Shown: positions 1 through 6,360 of the stretch, one piece after another
Layout of the letters: each line of letters begins with the position of its first letter
Numbering within the stretch: position 1 is the stretch's first letter
Assembly: GCA_045801465.1 (NCBI GenBank)
Contig: JBJMSU010000121.1
Location: 1-14,485, forward strand
Direction of reading: 5' to 3'
Source of the DNA: DATFWC01 sp045801465
GTDB lineage: Bacteria > Pseudomonadota > Alphaproteobacteria > Rhizobiales > Xanthobacteraceae
DNA length: 14,485 nucleotides
Program-made: the position numbers and the translations under genes
The notes under the pieces: model-generated
Databases searched by the model: none
What the model saw: only the letters and a program-made list of their open reading frames with translations
Told to the model about the DNA's origin: nothing

Positions 1-152
1 CGGATTCCGAGCGCAGCGAAGCGGAGCGAAGGAATCCGGGTGAGGGGGCGTCTCCGCGAGTCTGAGCGTGTCGAATTGCCCCCTCACCCGACTTGCATCG
101 CGTCGCGTGCGCTCCGCTCGCAAGTCGACCTCTCCCCGCACGCGGGGCGAGG
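1..152. repeat. Structured GC-rich intergenic repeat, left copy
   Basis: This non-coding block is built from nested inverted repeats. An 8-bp arm at 1-8 pairs with 31-38, a perfect 13-bp arm at 37-49 pairs with 78-90, an 8-bp arm at 89-96 pairs with 120-127, and 129-139 pairs with 142-152 with one mismatch and a 2-nt loop. The 78-152 part recurs in reverse orientation at 14396-14468. It lies just downstream of the leftward LLM gene and could act as its transcription end. Multi-hairpin elements of this kind are common between genes in Rhizobiales. No protein is convincing here. Confidence 0.75.
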
Positions 153-183
153 TGGAGTTTGCCGGGCGGCTAGCGTATCCCAT

Positions 184-1323
184 TCACGCCGTCTCGCGCA
201 GGCCGCGGCGCTGAAGGCGCGGCAGCACCTCGGCGCAGAAGTACGGCAGCTCGTCGAGGTAATTGACGAAGGACACCGCGATCCCGCGCACGCCCGCGGT
301 GCTGATGTTGGCCAGTTCCTCGGCCACCGCGTCGGGCGTGCCGACGAACGGATAGCCGCCGATCGCATTGGCGGCGAAATACCGGCGCTTGGCCGCATAC
401 TCCTCCGCGCCCACCGTTTGCGGTGTGATGTCCTTCAGCGCCAGCATGCCGTCGACTGCGCCCCAGTCCGCATTTTCGATGACGGCATGGCGGTAGTAGT
501 CCGCCGCCGCCTGGTGGGTCGGCCGGCACACCACCTGGCCGACCGTATAGACCTCGATGTCGCGGCCAAGCCCGCGCGCCTCGCTCTTGACGGCCGTAAC
601 CTTGTCGGCGGTGCCTTGCAGCGAGGTGCGCGAGGCGGCGGTCGCCGTGAAAAACGCATCGCAGTTACGCAGCGCGAAGGCCTGGCCGGTCTTCGACGAT
701 CCGGCGTTCATGATGATCGGGCGTGTATGGCCGTAGGGCTTCGGCTCGGCGCGCACGCGGGTCAGCTTGAGAAACTCACCATCGACGTCGAACTCGCCCG
801 GCTCGCACCAGGCGCGCTTGACCGTATCGATCCATTCCTGGGCGAATACATAGCGCGCCTCGTGGTCGCGCTGCTTGACCCCGAACATCTCGAACTCGCC
901 TTCGTTCCAGCCCGCCACCAGATTGAGACCGAAGCGGCCTTCGCCGATATGGTCGGCGGTTACGAACTCCTTGGCGGCGATGATGGGATTGAACAGCGGC
1001 GCGTGCACGGTCCCGAACACGGTGATGTGTTGGGTGGCAGCGAGCAGGCCGGCCGCCCAGGTCACGGTCTCGAGGGTCGTGCCGTGGAAATCGGTGTCGC
1101 CGCCGTAACCCTTCCAGCGCCCGATCGGCAGCATGAAATCGATGCCTGCCGCGTCCGCCATGCGGGCGAGCTGCAGGCACTCCGGCCAGCTGGCGGACCA
1201 GCGCTCCGGCACCTTGGTGGCCGAACGGCCGGACGAGCAGTTCGCCCCGAAGATGCCGATCTTCAGGACGTTGCCGTTGTACATGGCCAGCCGCTCATGC
1301 ATCGCTGCCGTACGGGCCAGCAA
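184..1323 (-). CDS. LLM-class flavin-dependent monooxygenase (RutA-like)
   Basis: The 379-residue product is a luciferase-like (TIM-barrel) FMNH2-dependent monooxygenase. It resembles the RutA/SfnG branch, whose members insert oxygen to open N-heterocycles or split C-S bonds; the true substrate cannot be read from sequence. The barrel starts at about residue 20 (KIGIFGAN). A family-typical GRFGLNLVAGWN lies at 129-140, and a C-terminal FVGTPDAVAEEL segment is also typical. I chose a TTG start at 1321-1323 because a strong GGAGGAG lies 5-6 nt upstream (1329-1335); the ATGs at 1302 and 1284 have no such site. The frame stays open upstream to 1659, but that extension has no family-like sequence. 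The gene is read away from the TAXI gene, behind a palindromic operator candidate at 1351-1367. A flavin reductase partner would be expected but is not in the window. Confidence 0.9.
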   Translation of the reverse strand: MLARTAAMHERLAMYNGNVLKIGIFGANCSSGRSATKVPERWSASWPECLQLARMADAAGIDFMLPIGRWKGYGGDTDFHGTTLETVTWAAGLLAATQHITVFGTVHAPLFNPIIAAKEFVTADHIGEGRFGLNLVAGWNEGEFEMFGVKQRDHEARYVFAQEWIDTVKRAWCEPGEFDVDGEFLKLTRVRAEPKPYGHTRPIIMNAGSSKTGQAFALRNCDAFFTATAASRTSLQGTADKVTAVKSEARGLGRDIEVYTVGQVVCRPTHQAAADYYRHAVIENADWGAVDGMLALKDITPQTVGAEEYAAKRRYFAANAIGGYPFVGTPDAVAEELANISTAGVRGIAVSFVNYLDELPYFCAEVLPRLQRRGLRETA

Positions 1324-1350
1324 AGCTCTCCTCCGCGCATCGCAAGTCTC

Positions 1351-1367
1351 CGTGCCATCATGGCACG
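1351..1367. promoter_or_regulatory. 17-bp palindrome, candidate operator for LLM gene
   Basis: CGTGCCATCATGGCACG is a perfect 8-bp inverted repeat around one central base. It lies 28 nt upstream of the TTG start of the LLM gene, between the AT-rich candidate promoter (about 1391-1426) and the ribosome binding site. That is where a repressor would block transcription. A half-site, ATGGCAC, recurs at 1585-1591 on the TAXI side of the gap. The bases are seen directly; operator function is inferred. Confidence 0.45.
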
Positions 1368-1390
1368 ATGGGCGAGAACGGGTCATGCGG

Positions 1391-1426
1391 GATTTGGATG
1401 ATAAATATATCGAGCTGCTATTAGCA
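1391..1426 (-). promoter_or_regulatory. AT-rich candidate promoter region for LLM gene
   Basis: This is the only AT-rich stretch in a GC-rich gap and includes ataaatatat at 1400-1409. On the minus strand a TTGCTA-like -35 element lies near 1420-1428 with TATATTTATCA downstream, but spacing and match to consensus are poor. The location upstream of the operator-like palindrome fits a promoter. Nothing else recognisable lies between 1430 and 1570. Confidence 0.3.
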
Positions 1427-1575
1427 AAGACCCCGGCTCGGCCCGCCAGCACCGAGCGCGCGAAGCTATTCGCGCGCAACGGGAACCGAACCGGACGTCG
1501 AGGCCGAGGACGATCCAGTCGACGCGTCATCGCACTATCGGCACGACCAAGACCCAGCCGCAAGTGAGCCGACGA

Positions 1576-1613
1576 GTACCGTACATGGCACAAGCAGCCG
1601 GTTACATGGTAAC
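1576..1613. promoter_or_regulatory. Repeated TACATGG motifs upstream of TAXI gene
   Basis: Two direct copies of TACATGG (1582-1588 and 1603-1609) are 21 bp apart, about two helical turns. The first follows GTAC-C-GTAC (1576-1584) and carries an ATGGCAC half-site shared with the palindrome at 1351-1367. The second sits inside the small palindrome GTTACATGGTAAC (1601-1613). The arrangement suggests binding sites for a regulator in this divergent gap. Function is inferred. Confidence 0.3.
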
Positions 1614-1667
1614 AATTGCCGATGGAAGCCGTCATGGAATTCGCCGCCCACCACCGCACGGACCGCG

Positions 1668-3077
1668 ATGGACCTGCACGCGCTTGAATACCGGGCCGAG
1701 AGCCGCATGCGGCGGATGCTGCGGCATACCTGGCTCGTGGCGATCGGCGGCATTCTGGCTTTGGTCGGATTGACCGCAGCGGCCTTATACTTCGCGTCGC
1801 AGCCGACCATCCTCAAGGTCGCGGTCGGGCCGCCGAACAGCGAAGATCTCCGGGTCATCCAGACGATTGCTCAGCACTTCGCGCGTGAGCGCACGGCAAT
1901 CCGCCTGCGTCCCATCATCAAGGACGGCGCGGCGCAAAGCGCGGCGGCGCTCGACTCCGGGGACGCCGATCTCGCGGTCGTGCGGCGCGACGTGGCAATG
2001 CCGCAAGCCGGCCAGGCAGTCGCCATCCTGCGCAAGAACCTCGTGATGTTCGTGGCGCCCGCACCGGCGGCGGCCGCCGGCAAAGCCAAGCGCGGCAAGA
2101 AAGCCGCCGCAAAGGAGGAGGAGACCAAGAAGATCGAGAAGATCGAGGACCTCGCCGGGCGACGCCTTGCGGTGGTCGGGCGCAGCCCGGCCAATATCAG
2201 TCTGCTCAAGGTGATCCTCACGCAATATGGAATCCCGCCCGAGAAGGTCGAGGTGGTGCAGATCGACACTGCGGACGTGGGCACCAAGATCCGTGAAAGC
2301 AGGACCGACGCGATCATGCTGGTCGGTCCGGTCGGCAGCCGTATCACGGCCGAGGCCGTGGCGGCGGCGATGCGCGACAAGGAGGCCCCGACCTTCATTC
2401 CCGTCGACGCTGCGGAGGCGATCGCCCAGCGCGTCGCCGTCTACGAATCCACCGAGATCGCGGCGGGCGCCTTCGGCGGCGCGCCGCAAAAGCCGCCGGA
2501 AGCAGTCGAGACGATCGGGTTTTCGCATTACATCGTCGCGCGCAGGTCGCTCGATGAAAGCACCGCCGGCGAGTTCACGCGGCTGCTGCTCGGTGCGCGC
2601 CAGAGCCTCTCGGCGGAACTGCCGGCAATCGGTAAGATCGAGCCCCCCGATACCGAGAAAGGCGCCGCCGTCGCCGTCCATCCCGGGGCCGCCGCGTTCA
2701 TCGACGGCGAGCAGAAGTCCTTCTTCGAGCGCTACAACGACTGGATCTATTACGGCCTGATGCTCTTGTCCTTCGTCGGGTCGGCCATGGCATGGCTGAT
2801 GAACTACTCGAAGGTCGACGACCACGCCAAGAAGCTGACGTTGCTCGACCGCTTGCTCGAGGTCATGCAGGAGGCACGCCAGGCTTCGACCCTGGACACG
2901 CTGGAACAGCTGCAAACCGAGGCCGACGCGATCCTGCAAGCCACGATCCGGCAGGTGGAAAACCAAAACCTTGATCAGACGGTGCTGCAGGCGTTCTCCC
3001 TCACGCTGGAGCAGACGCGCGGCGCGATTGCCGAGCGGCGCGCCTCGCTCATGGCGGCGCCGGCGCAGCCGTCATGA
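1668..3077 (+). CDS. Membrane-anchored TAXI-family solute-binding protein
   Basis: The 469-residue product has an N-terminal membrane anchor (about 22-43) and a TAXI/TRAP-type substrate-binding fold (about 47-345). A second membrane segment follows at about 359-378 (IYYGLMLLSFVGSAMAWLMN), then a cytoplasmic-looking helical tail (383-462). Recognisable binding-protein pieces are ILKVAVGPPNSED at 48-60, SGDADLAVVRRD at 97-108 and VHPGAAAFIDGE at 337-348. A Lys/Glu-rich insert (139-158) interrupts the fold. Ordinary TAXI proteins are free periplasmic binders encoded beside a TRAP permease; here no permease is adjacent, so the protein may be a tethered sensor or scaffold. This two-anchor layout seems to recur in Rhizobiales. 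No clear ribosome site precedes the ATG, and I found no alternative start in the roughly 60 bases upstream. Confidence 0.85.
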   Translation: MDLHALEYRAESRMRRMLRHTWLVAIGGILALVGLTAAALYFASQPTILKVAVGPPNSEDLRVIQTIAQHFARERTAIRLRPIIKDGAAQSAAALDSGDADLAVVRRDVAMPQAGQAVAILRKNLVMFVAPAPAAAAGKAKRGKKAAAKEEETKKIEKIEDLAGRRLAVVGRSPANISLLKVILTQYGIPPEKVEVVQIDTADVGTKIRESRTDAIMLVGPVGSRITAEAVAAAMRDKEAPTFIPVDAAEAIAQRVAVYESTEIAAGAFGGAPQKPPEAVETIGFSHYIVARRSLDESTAGEFTRLLLGARQSLSAELPAIGKIEPPDTEKGAAVAVHPGAAAFIDGEQKSFFERYNDWIYYGLMLLSFVGSAMAWLMNYSKVDDHAKKLTLLDRLLEVMQEARQASTLDTLEQLQTEADAILQATIRQVENQNLDQTVLQAFSLTLEQTRGAIAERRASLMAAPAQPS

Positions 3078-3140
3078 CCGTCAGGCCGGCAGCCGCCATG
3101 AAAGAGCGTGAAATCGTTCCGACCTCCATGGCTGTCGGCA

Positions 3141-3170
3141 GTCGCGCTCGCGACGCGCCGTGACCGGCGC
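3141..3170. terminator. Paired GC hairpins between convergent genes
   Basis: Two adjacent perfect stems lie between the converging TAXI and SDR genes. GTCGCG-ct-CGCGAC is at 3141-3154, and GCGCCG-tgac-CGGCGC is at 3155-3170, the latter touching the SDR stop codon. They could end transcription from both sides. Neither is followed by a T-run, and the first loop is too tight to form fully, so intrinsic termination is uncertain. Confidence 0.3.
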
Positions 3171-3952
3171 TACAGCAGCCCGGCGCGGTGCACGATGCCG
3201 CCGTCGATCGTCAGCATGGTGCCGCTGGTATAGGAGGAGAGATCCGAGGCGAGGAAGACGACCGCCGCGGCGATCTCGTCGGACATCGCCGGCCGGCCCC
3301 ACGGCAGGTGCTTGAACTTCTCGGTCCAGCGCTCGGGATCGCCGAGTTCGGCGGCCGCGCGCTGACGCCCCAGCCACTCGAACCGCTCGGTCGCCACCGG
3401 ACCCGGATTGACGCCGAGCACGCGCACGCCGAAGTCCGGGCTTCTCCCGCCGAGCGCGCGCGTGAATGCGATCAGCCCGGCATTGCCGGTGCTCCCGGCG
3501 ATGTAGTTGAAGTCGAGGCGCTCGCCGCCGACGCCGATGATGTTGATGATTACGCCGCGCTGCCGCGCCTTCATGCGCGCGAAATAGATGCGCGTCATGT
3601 TGATATAGCCGAACATCTTGAGCTCCCAGGCGGCGCGCCAAGTGGCGTCGTCGACCGCCTCGATGCTACCGCTGGGAACCGCGCCGGCATTGTTCACCAG
3701 GATGTCGACGTCGGGAAAGCGCTGGGCGACCTGCTCGCGCGCCGCGGCGTCGGACAGATCCGCCGGCATGATCTCGACGTCGACAGCGGATGCCTTGCGG
3801 ATGTCGGCGGCGGCCTTCTGCAACGCATCGGCCGAACGCGCCACCAGAGCGAGGTTCACGCCCTCGGCCGCGAACCACTTGGCGGTCGCAAGCCCGATGC
3901 CCTTCGACCCGCCGGTGATCAGCGCGGTGCGACCGGCCAGCTTCAAATCCAT
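3170..3952 (-). CDS. SDR-family oxidoreductase with altered catalytic motif
   Basis: The 260-residue product is a classical-length short-chain dehydrogenase/reductase with a Rossmann fold. The cofactor loop TGGSKGIG is at 13-20, NNAG at 87-90, and NPGPVATER at 182-190 matches the family PG motif. The catalytic region is atypical: Tyr150 is followed by IAGS, so the Lys of YxxxK is Ser154, and the usual catalytic Ser of the NISS-type strand falls in a glycine stretch (about 138-143). An Arg at 39, after the second strand, suggests NADP(H) preference, but weakly. The ATG is preceded by an AGGGGGG tract about 6 nt upstream. The gene lies 99 bp downstream of the crotonase gene on the same strand and could be co-transcribed with it. 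Substrate unknown. Confidence 0.93.
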   Translation of the reverse strand: MDLKLAGRTALITGGSKGIGLATAKWFAAEGVNLALVARSADALQKAAADIRKASAVDVEIMPADLSDAAAREQVAQRFPDVDILVNNAGAVPSGSIEAVDDATWRAAWELKMFGYINMTRIYFARMKARQRGVIINIIGVGGERLDFNYIAGSTGNAGLIAFTRALGGRSPDFGVRVLGVNPGPVATERFEWLGRQRAAAELGDPERWTEKFKHLPWGRPAMSDEIAAAVVFLASDLSSYTSGTMLTIDGGIVHRAGLL

Positions 3953-3982
3953 GAATGCCCCCCTGGCAAGCTATTGTTGGAG

Positions 3983-4052
3983 GATGATCTTGTCCGAAAA
4001 CCGGTCTCCAGCCGGCATCAAGTCCGGGCCAGGCATTTTCGGGATCATGCTC
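3983..4052. repeat. Rhizobial intergenic palindromic element, diverged
   Basis: The arm GATGATCTTGTCCGAAAA (3983-4000), followed by CCGGT, is matched in inverse by ATTTTCGGGATCATGC (4035-4050). Together they form an imperfect palindrome around a spacer of about 34 nt. The two arms resemble a palindromic element I recall as very common in Bradyrhizobium and relatives, where the arms sit closer together. It fills most of the gap between the crotonase and SDR genes and may form a hairpin in their shared transcript. Confidence 0.6.
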
Positions 4053-4846
4053 TATCGGCCGGTGAAAACCGGCTTGCGCCTTTCTCCGAAGGCGCGGCGG
4101 CCCTCGGCGTAATCGGCACTGTCGAGACAGGCCTGCATCAAGCGTTCGCAAGCTGCAAGCTCGATCTCCGAGGACAGCGCCTGGAGCTCGTGGACAGTCT
4201 GCTTGATTGCGCGGATCGTGAGAGGGGCATTGCCGGCAATCGCCGCGCAGGTGTCGCGCACGTAGCTCTCCAGCTCGGCGGCAGGCGTGACGCGGTTGAC
4301 GAGGCCCATCCGCTCGGCTTCGCCCGCCGAGAACTGGCGTCCGGTGAAGAAGATCTCCTTCGCGTAGCTCGGGCCGACCATGTCGATGAGTCTTTTGAGG
4401 CTCGGCACAGGATAGCCGAGACCGAGCTTGGCGGCCGTGATCGCCAGGGTTGCCGTGTCCGCTGCGATGCGGATGTCGCAGTTTGCCGCAATCTGGACGC
4501 CCGCGCCGATGCAGAAGCCGTTGATCATGGCGATGGTGGGCTTGGTCGACATCTGGATGCGCTGATTGGCGCGGGCGGACAGTTCCTCGAGCCCCGCCGC
4601 CGATTGCGAGGAGGCGAACTCCTCCTCGAACTGCGAGATATCGAGACCTGAGACGAAGGCCTTGTCGCCGGCGCCACGCAACACGATGACACGGATCGCC
4701 GGGTCATGCTCGAAACGATCGAGGACGTCGGGAACCGCGCGCCACATCTCCACCGAGATGGCGTTTCGTCTGCTCGGATTGTTGAAGATCATCCAGCCGA
4801 TCGGGCCATCGACCTCCGCGATCATTTTCTCCGTCGCCACGCTCAT
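4052..4846 (-). CDS. Enoyl-CoA hydratase/isomerase (crotonase) family protein
   Basis: The 264-residue product has the crotonase fold. The first oxyanion-hole segment is KAFVSGLDI (62-70); the second is NGFCIGAGVQIAANCDIRIA (109-128), with Gly114-Ala115-Gly116. The FTGRQFSAGEAERMGLVN stretch (167-184) is also typical. Aligned by eye with rat mitochondrial enoyl-CoA hydratase, the two catalytic glutamates (Glu144, Glu164) fall on Gln118 and Ala138. Simple hydration of enoyl-CoA is therefore unlikely; an isomerase, decarboxylase, hydrolase or lyase role on a CoA thioester is more plausible. The ATG at 4846 has GAGGG about 7 nt upstream. The frame stays open far upstream, but there it is only the antisense/shadow of the adaptor gene. 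The gene lies 197 bp after the HlyD gene and 99 bp before the SDR. Confidence 0.92.
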   Translation of the reverse strand: MSVATEKMIAEVDGPIGWMIFNNPSRRNAISVEMWRAVPDVLDRFEHDPAIRVIVLRGAGDKAFVSGLDISQFEEEFASSQSAAGLEELSARANQRIQMSTKPTIAMINGFCIGAGVQIAANCDIRIAADTATLAITAAKLGLGYPVPSLKRLIDMVGPSYAKEIFFTGRQFSAGEAERMGLVNRVTPAAELESYVRDTCAAIAGNAPLTIRAIKQTVHELQALSSEIELAACERLMQACLDSADYAEGRRAFGERRKPVFTGR

Positions 4847-4869
4847 CGGCACGCCCTCGTCTGATTTGC

Positions 4870-5010
4870 TGAGAAAGACATCTCGGTCGTTCCCGCGCAA
4901 CCGGGAACGCATAGCTGTCGCCGCGAAGGCCGGGAAACCGCCAGCCTCGCGAAGTGAACTCTCACGGTGTTCATGGATCCCCGCCTTTCGCGAGGACGAC
5001 GGCCGGAAAT
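4870..5010. repeat. Dispersed repeat remnant with two hairpins
   Basis: The gap between the HlyD-type gene and the crotonase gene holds a perfect hairpin, CGTTCCCG (4888-4895) with CGGGAACG (4902-4909), and a second one, TCCCCGC (4978-4984) with GCGAGGA (4990-4996), with one mismatch. Both resemble degenerate forms of a hairpin repeat scattered between genes in many alphaproteobacteria. They may terminate or stabilise the type I secretion transcript ending at 5044. No gene is seen. Confidence 0.5.
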
Positions 5011-5043
5011 GCGCCAGACGAGAGCCGACTGTGGAGCCGGCGC

Positions 5044-6360
5044 TTATCTTTCCCGGAATGCCTTCATGATCTGGTCCTGCAGCGGTTTCACCAGATAGGA
5101 CATGACGGTGCGATCGCCGGTCTGGATGAAGGCTTCGACCGGCATTCCGGCTTGGAGCTTCAATCCGTGCAGCCGGGCGAGCTCTTCCGGGGGCATGCTG
5201 ATCCGCACGACGTAATAGGTGGCGCCCGTCTTCTGGTCCTGGGCGATGTCGGCCGAGATCACCGTCACCACGCCATTGATCTCGGGCGTGGTCCGCTGGT
5301 TGAACGCCGCGAAGCGCAGCGTCGCGCGCTGGCCGATCGAGACCTGATCGACGTTCTGCGGCGGCAGTTTCGCCTCGACGGTGAGCTGGTCCGCTTCCGG
5401 CACGACCAGCATGAGCGGCTCGCTCGCCGTCACCACGCCGCCGACCGTGTGCACGGCCAACTGGTGAACGATGCCATCCTGCGGGGCGCGGATGTCGACG
5501 CGCATGAGCTGGTCCTGGGCGGCAACCTTGCGTTCCACCAGTTCGGCGCTCTTGGCCTGGATCTCGCGCAGCTCCTTGGCCACTTCGCTGCGGAGGTCCT
5601 GATCGACCTGGAGGATCTGAAGCTTGATCTCGGCGGTCTTGCCCTTGGCCTGGGCGACGCTCGAAATGATCTGGCCGCGCTCGCCGGTGATACGGGCTGC
5701 CTCGCGCTCGAGCGCCATCCAGCGCTGGATCGATACGAGCCGCTTGTCCCACAGCTCGCGTACGCCCTTGAGCTCCTGGTGGATCATGTCGATCTCGGTC
5801 TTCTTGGCCTCGGCCTGGCCGGTGAGACCGACGATCTCGTCCTGCAGCTGGGCGATCCTTTCCCTGAGCTGCGACTTCTGACCGAGACGGGCTTTGTGGC
5901 GCAGCTCGAACAGGATCTGCTCGCCGCCAAGGATGCGGGCGACATCCGGGTCGCGCTTGCGCGCGAGCAGTTCGGCGGGAAAGTCGATCTTTTCGTCGTC
6001 GTCGCGCTCGGCTTCGAGCCGCGCCTGCCGCGCGCCCAGCTCGTCCAGGCTCTTCACCACGATCGAGAGGTTGGCGCGCGTGGTGGTGTCGTCGAGGCGG
6101 ACCACGACGTCGCCGCCTTTCACGCGGCTGCCGTCGCGAACGCGAAGCTCGCCGACGACGCCCCCGGTCGGGTGCTGGACCTTCTTGACGTTCGTTTCCA
6201 CCACCAGGACGCCGGAAGCGATGACCGCACCGGAGAGCTCGGTGGTCGCGGCCCATCCGCCCAATCCTCCCGCCAGAAGCACGACGACCACGACGGCCGT
6301 CAGCACGTGACGCCGGATCGAGCCGCCTGCGCTACCGTTTTGGCCGTCTTGCTCGGTCAT
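5044..6360 (-). CDS. HlyD-family type I secretion periplasmic adaptor
   Basis: The 438-residue product is the membrane-fusion subunit that links an inner-membrane ABC exporter to an outer-membrane TolC-like channel. A short cytoplasmic N-terminus is followed by one membrane helix (about 18-38). The first half of the lipoyl-like domain (57-95, with HPTGGVVGELRV) comes next, then a long helical/coiled-coil hairpin (about 96-288). The second lipoyl half follows (RAPQDGIVHQL, 291-301), and the product ends in a beta-barrel tail with LQAGMPVEAFIQTGDRTVMS (402-421), characteristic of PrtE/HlyD-type adaptors. The length is normal. Its ATG overlaps the stop of the ABC gene as ATGA (6357-6360), so the two are translationally coupled. 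Confidence 0.96.
   Translation of the reverse strand: MTEQDGQNGSAGGSIRRHVLTAVVVVVLLAGGLGGWAATTELSGAVIASGVLVVETNVKKVQHPTGGVVGELRVRDGSRVKGGDVVVRLDDTTTRANLSIVVKSLDELGARQARLEAERDDDEKIDFPAELLARKRDPDVARILGGEQILFELRHKARLGQKSQLRERIAQLQDEIVGLTGQAEAKKTEIDMIHQELKGVRELWDKRLVSIQRWMALEREAARITGERGQIISSVAQAKGKTAEIKLQILQVDQDLRSEVAKELREIQAKSAELVERKVAAQDQLMRVDIRAPQDGIVHQLAVHTVGGVVTASEPLMLVVPEADQLTVEAKLPPQNVDQVSIGQRATLRFAAFNQRTTPEINGVVTVISADIAQDQKTGATYYVVRISMPPEELARLHGLKLQAGMPVEAFIQTGDRTVMSYLVKPLQDQIMKAFRER

Noticed and set aside
40..1401. Long rightward open frame opposite the LLM gene
   Set aside because: It is antisense to a clear LLM-family protein, Arg/Gly/His-rich and without domains; a typical shadow of high-GC coding DNA.
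1324..1659. 112-residue N-terminal extension of the LLM frame
   Set aside because: No family-like sequence, crosses the operator-like and AT-rich regulatory region, and a strong ribosome site supports the TTG start at 1323.
4847..6256. Upstream extension of the crotonase frame across the adaptor gene
   Set aside because: This portion is an alternative frame of the HlyD-type gene on the same strand, with low-complexity Arg-rich composition and no fold; the crotonase starts at 4846.
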